DNA from: Haloterrigena salifodinae
Lineage (GTDB): Archaea > Halobacteriota > Halobacteria > Halobacteriales > Natrialbaceae
Direction of reading: 5' to 3'
Assembly: GCF_003977755.1 (NCBI RefSeq)
Contig: NZ_RQWN01000001.1
Coordinates: forward strand, 1,547,876-1,611,875
Length of the DNA: 64,000 nucleotides
Part shown: one piece after another, positions 60,959-64,000 of the stretch
Numbering within the stretch: the first letter of the stretch is position 1
Layout: each line of letters begins with the position of its first letter
The notes under the pieces: generated by a model
Databases searched by the model: none
Seen by the model: only the letters and a program-made list of their open reading frames with translations
What the model was told of the DNA's origin: nothing
Translations under genes and position numbers: made by a program

Positions 60959-61900
60959 ATGAGTGAGACATCGATAGAAGCCGATCTTACGCAATCGGCG
61001 AACGCACGGAACGCAAAGGAACGGTTGTACCACGGACTGTTATTTGGGTGTGCGACACTGACAGTTTTCGTTACGATCAGCATCATCGTCACGCTGGCGA
61101 TCGACACCATCGAATTCTTCCAAATGATCGACCCGTACTCGTTCTTCACCGGAACGAGGTGGGTCCTTCGGAGCGAAGACCCGGTTCTCGGGGTCCTGCC
61201 GCTGGTGAGCGCCACGCTTACCGTGACGATCGTCTCGGCGCTCGTCGCAATACCGATCGGCACCGCCGCCGCGGTCTATCTGAGCGAGTATGCCAGCGAT
61301 CGAATGCGGTCAGTGCTGAAACCGGCGCTCGAAATCCTCGCGGGGATTCCAACCGTCGTCTACGGATTCTTCGCGCTCGTCTACCTGACGCCGTGGCTCC
61401 AGCAGTTGGGACTCGAGGTGAGCCTGTTTAACCTGCTCTCCGCGTCGATCATGGTCGGGATCATGATCATCCCAATGGTCTCCTCGATCAGCGAGGACGC
61501 CATGAGCGCGGTGCCGGACTCGCTCCGTCAGGCGGGGTACGGCCTCGGCGCCACGAAGTTCGAAGTCACGACGAAGATCGTCGTCCCCGCGTCGATCTCG
61601 GGGATCTTCTCGTCGTACATCCTCGCGCTCTCGCGGGCGATCGGTGAGACGATGATCGTCGTCGTCGCCGGCGGGAGTATGGCGCGCATGTTCGATCCGT
61701 CGAACCCGTTTGCAAATCTCTTCAACTCCGGCCAGACGATGACCGCCGCCATGGTGCAGGCGGTCACGACGGACCTGTCCGGTGGAACCCCCGGCTACTA
61801 CTCCATGTTCGCGATCGGGCTGACGCTGTTCGCGATCACGTTCACCATGAATCTACTCAGCAACCACATCGCCGCACGCTACCGGGAGGAATACCAATGA
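60959..61900 (+). CDS. pstC: Phosphate permease PstC
   Basis: 313 aa with about six helices. SVLKPALEILAGIPTVVYGFFALVYL and DSLRQAGYGLGATKFEVTTKIVVPAS carry the EAA loop and Gly-rich motif of PstC. Together with PstA it forms the membrane channel. An A/T-rich start (AAAATGAGTGAG) lies in a 43-nt gap after pstS. Its stop overlaps an 18-codon mini-ORF. Confidence 0.95.
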   Translation: MSETSIEADLTQSANARNAKERLYHGLLFGCATLTVFVTISIIVTLAIDTIEFFQMIDPYSFFTGTRWVLRSEDPVLGVLPLVSATLTVTIVSALVAIPIGTAAAVYLSEYASDRMRSVLKPALEILAGIPTVVYGFFALVYLTPWLQQLGLEVSLFNLLSASIMVGIMIIPMVSSISEDAMSAVPDSLRQAGYGLGATKFEVTTKIVVPASISGIFSSYILALSRAIGETMIVVVAGGSMARMFDPSNPFANLFNSGQTMTAAMVQAVTTDLSGGTPGYYSMFAIGLTLFAITFTMNLLSNHIAARYREEYQ

Positions 61901-61950
61901 ACCGAGCGACCCCCGCAAACGGCACGACCGCGACGGAGGTGAACCGCTGA
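61897..61950 (+). CDS. 17-codon bridging mini-ORF between pstC and pstA
   Basis: MNRATPANGTTATEVNR: the ATG overlaps the pstC stop (ATGA) and its own stop overlaps the pstA ATG (TGATG). Too small to be a functional protein; it may carry translation from pstC to pstA, or be the residue of an older pstA start in another frame. Confidence 0.35.
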   Translation: MNRATPANGTTATEVNR

Positions 61951-63587
61951 TGGCGACGACCGACGAGTCGACGGGCGCCTGGTTCGGTGCGGACGGACAG
62001 GTGAGTCAGCTCCGTGGACAGCTATTCAAAGCCAGCTGCCTCGGCGCCACATTGCTCGCGCTCTTCCTCGTGTTCGTGTTCCTCGTCTACGTCGCAGTCG
62101 ACGCAATCGAACCGGCGTCGGCCGATCCGAGCTGGTGGGCGACGGTCGCGACGACCGTCGCAGTCCCGGGGATCGCCCTCTCGGTCTACTACTACCGCTT
62201 CGATCCGCGAGCGGGCGAAGTCGCGTACACGGCGGTCGGACTACCGATCGCCGCGACGCTGCTCGCCGGCGGCGTCGGCATCGTTTTCAGACACATCGTC
62301 AGCCCACACGAATGGTTCGCCCTCACGGTCGCGGCGCTCGTTGCGTACGGCGTGCTCGAACTCTACGATCGGGTTCGAGCAGCCGGCGCGTTCGAGCGGG
62401 CCGCGATTAGCGCGTTCGTCATCGTGTTCACGATCGTCGGACTCCCCGGACTTGTTCCGAGCGTCCGGTCACTGCTCCTGTCGCTTCCGGTTCTCCCGGC
62501 GGCGCCATTATCGCTGCTAGGAACGTTCGTGGTTCCGGTCGCGCTGGTGACCGGCTGGTATGTCCGTCACGCCCGCGAGAGCGAGCGCGCGGGCCTGATT
62601 GCCGGTGGCTTGACGGTCGCCGCGGCCGCGCTCGGCGTCATCTCCGGGCCGCTCGTCGGCGTCTCGTGGACGACATGGCTCCTGCTGACTACGGTCGTCG
62701 GCGTCCCCGTCGGATTGTACGTCGAAGGTGTGTTCAGACGCGGTGAGGGCGTCTCCGGGCTCGCGCTGCCGGTCGTACTTGCAGCGGGCGCGGTCATCTG
62801 CGCTGGCGTCGTCGACATGGCCGGATTTGCCGGGCCAGACATCTGGCTCAATTGGGAGTTCTTGACCACTGCCCACAACCGGACACCGCGGGAAGCGGGG
62901 ATCTATCCCGCGCTCGTCGGATCGGTGATGATGATCATCGTCGTCGCCATCGCAGCGTTCCCCGTGGGCATCGGCGCCGCGATCTACCTCGAGGAGTACG
63001 CGCCGAACGAGGGAGTGTTCGGATCGTTCGTCGAACTCATCGAAATCAATATCGCGAATCTCGCCGGCGTGCCGTCGGTGGTCTACGGATTGCTCGGCCT
63101 GACCCTATTCGTCAAGTCGGGCGGGTTACGACCTGGGATCGTCATCGTCGGCGGGCTGACGGTCGCGCTGCTCATTCTGCCAATCGTCATCGTCTCCTCC
63201 CAGGAGGCGATTCGGTCCGTCCCCGACTCCCAGCGACAGGCGGCATACGGCATGGGTGCGACGAAGTGGCAGACGACCCGCAGCGTCGTCCTGCCACGGG
63301 CGATGCCCGGTATTCTGACCGGGACGATCCTCGCGCTCGGCCGCGCGATCGGCGAGACGGCGCCGCTACTGATGGTCGGCGTCGCGGCAGTCGTTCGAAT
63401 CTCACCGGATTCGTTCTACGGGCTGTTCAGCGCGATGCCGCGACAACTCTACTCGTGGGCGGGGTTGGCCCAGCCGGACTTCTATCACGGCGTCTTGGCG
63501 GCCGGGGTCCTCGTCCTGCTCATCGTCTTGCTGATGATGAACGGCACTGCGATCCTGCTTCGCAACAAGTACCAACGAAACGACTGA
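61950..63587 (+). CDS. pstA: Phosphate permease PstA with long hydrophobic N-terminal extension
   Basis: 545 aa; ordinary PstA is about 290. Residues about 1-300 hold about seven extra helices (LLALFLVFVFLVYVAVDAI, TVAVPGIALSVYYY, GLPIAATLLAGGVGIVF, SAFVIVFTIVGLPGLV, LLGTFVVPVALVTGW, AGLIAGGLTVAAAALGV, LPVVLAAGAVICAGV). The canonical part from about 305 has YPALVGSVMMIIVVAIAAFPVG and SVPDSQRQAAYGMGATKWQTT, the EAA loop. The extension is a haloarchaeal feature; purpose unknown. Confidence 0.93.
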   Translation: MATTDESTGAWFGADGQVSQLRGQLFKASCLGATLLALFLVFVFLVYVAVDAIEPASADPSWWATVATTVAVPGIALSVYYYRFDPRAGEVAYTAVGLPIAATLLAGGVGIVFRHIVSPHEWFALTVAALVAYGVLELYDRVRAAGAFERAAISAFVIVFTIVGLPGLVPSVRSLLLSLPVLPAAPLSLLGTFVVPVALVTGWYVRHARESERAGLIAGGLTVAAAALGVISGPLVGVSWTTWLLLTTVVGVPVGLYVEGVFRRGEGVSGLALPVVLAAGAVICAGVVDMAGFAGPDIWLNWEFLTTAHNRTPREAGIYPALVGSVMMIIVVAIAAFPVGIGAAIYLEEYAPNEGVFGSFVELIEINIANLAGVPSVVYGLLGLTLFVKSGGLRPGIVIVGGLTVALLILPIVIVSSQEAIRSVPDSQRQAAYGMGATKWQTTRSVVLPRAMPGILTGTILALGRAIGETAPLLMVGVAAVVRISPDSFYGLFSAMPRQLYSWAGLAQPDFYHGVLAAGVLVLLIVLLMMNGTAILLRNKYQRND

Positions 63588-63814
63588 ACGATTCGAACGG
63601 ACAGTTGCAATACCGGCAACGGCGAATCACGTCGAGGCACCCACTTGACGAACGGTTCGTCCGTGAACGCGCTCTTCGGCCAGTTTATCGGCGAAGTGAG
63701 CGCTCGACTAGCCGTCCGTTCGTCGGCCCGACACAGTAGTGCTATAGTCATCCCGGAACCGTCCTATATCGCTCCTAGAAACCGCCTTATGTTCATTCGA
63801 CGTTGGTTTGCGTG

Positions 63815-63961
63815 ATGCCCGACCAGATCGAAACCTGCCCACTCTGTGCGTTCGTGGGGGAGTCCGAAACCGACGTCTACACCCACGTACTGACCAGCCA
63901 CCGGAAGCAGGCCATCGCCGAAGCGTTACTCGAGCGCCGACCAGTCCAGCTGGCCCGCTGA
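63815..63961 (+). CDS. Small C2H2-type zinc-finger protein
   Basis: 48 aa, MPDQIETCPLCAFVGESETD followed by VYTHVLTSHRKQAIAEALLE. CPLC and HVLTSH give CxxC-x12-HxxxxH, a C2H2 zinc finger as in haloarchaeal small zinc-finger proteins. A CCTTATG box about 27-33 nt before ATG 63815 supports the start. Likely DNA or protein binding; too short for most gene callers. The 63588-63814 gap holds no other gene. Confidence 0.82.
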   Translation: MPDQIETCPLCAFVGESETDVYTHVLTSHRKQAIAEALLERRPVQLAR

Positions 63962-64000
63962 GAGCGCGACTGGCGAGCCCACGGAGCACCCGTTGCGCGC

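Overview
The window is chromosomal DNA of a halophilic archaeon of class Halobacteria. The evidence is high G+C, acidic proteins, leaderless promoters (TATA-like boxes about 25-30 nt before ATG), HalOD1, HTH_10 and DUF5807-type genes, Tat lipoproteins, ribosomal protein S6e and an archaellum. A member of Natrialbaceae or a close relative is my inference from general protein style; no rRNA is present to test it.

Layout. 0-13.6 kb: metabolic and accessory genes. These are 6-phosphogluconate dehydrogenase, a HalOD1 protein, a McrA-like SRA-HNH nuclease, a PD-(D/E)xK nuclease with a zinc-ribbon partner, a DCC thiol oxidoreductase facing a lipase-maturation-factor protein, a coupled aldolase/SRPBCC/alcohol dehydrogenase operon, a cupin, an MFS carrier and a PPOX flavoprotein. 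13.6-25.1 kb: an A/T-richer sulfur-handling island lying between two copies of one MBL/beta-CASP gene. The left copy is complete; the right copy is deleted. The island holds two rhodanese-MBL persulfide-dioxygenase-like proteins, a split YeeE/YedE transporter, TusA, a DsrE-like protein, DUF2270, an MFS carrier, three regulators and a broken methyltransferase. Several of its promoters share a CACAATACT motif. 25-29.6 kb: small membrane and hypothetical genes, S6e and a PadR regulator.

29.9-38.9 kb: the archaellum locus. The arlCE-F-G-H-I-J-E operon runs leftward, and two tandem archaellins plus a DUF7500-type gene run rightward from the same intergenic region. 39-54 kb: lipoproteins, a DHH phosphoesterase, universal stress proteins, tRNA-Gly(UCC), a GNAT, an AAA ATPase with a His-Asp tail, PHP and PhnP-like hydrolases, a KaiC-like ATPase with a histidine kinase, a cupredoxin-like lipoprotein without copper ligands, and a DUF5787 protein that looks like a PD-(D/E)xK nuclease with a cysteine cluster. 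54.3-63.6 kb: the phosphate/arsenate region: AbrB-PhoU, pstB-phoU, then ridA and arsR-acr3-arsC, then pstS-pstC-pstA. The arsenic genes therefore sit inside a split pst cluster. A small zinc-finger gene ends the window.

Most novel points: the island bracketed by a duplicated gene, its shared operator-like motif with a one-helical-turn spacing change, and the two candidate nuclease families (2.7-5.9 kb and 52.9-53.9 kb).
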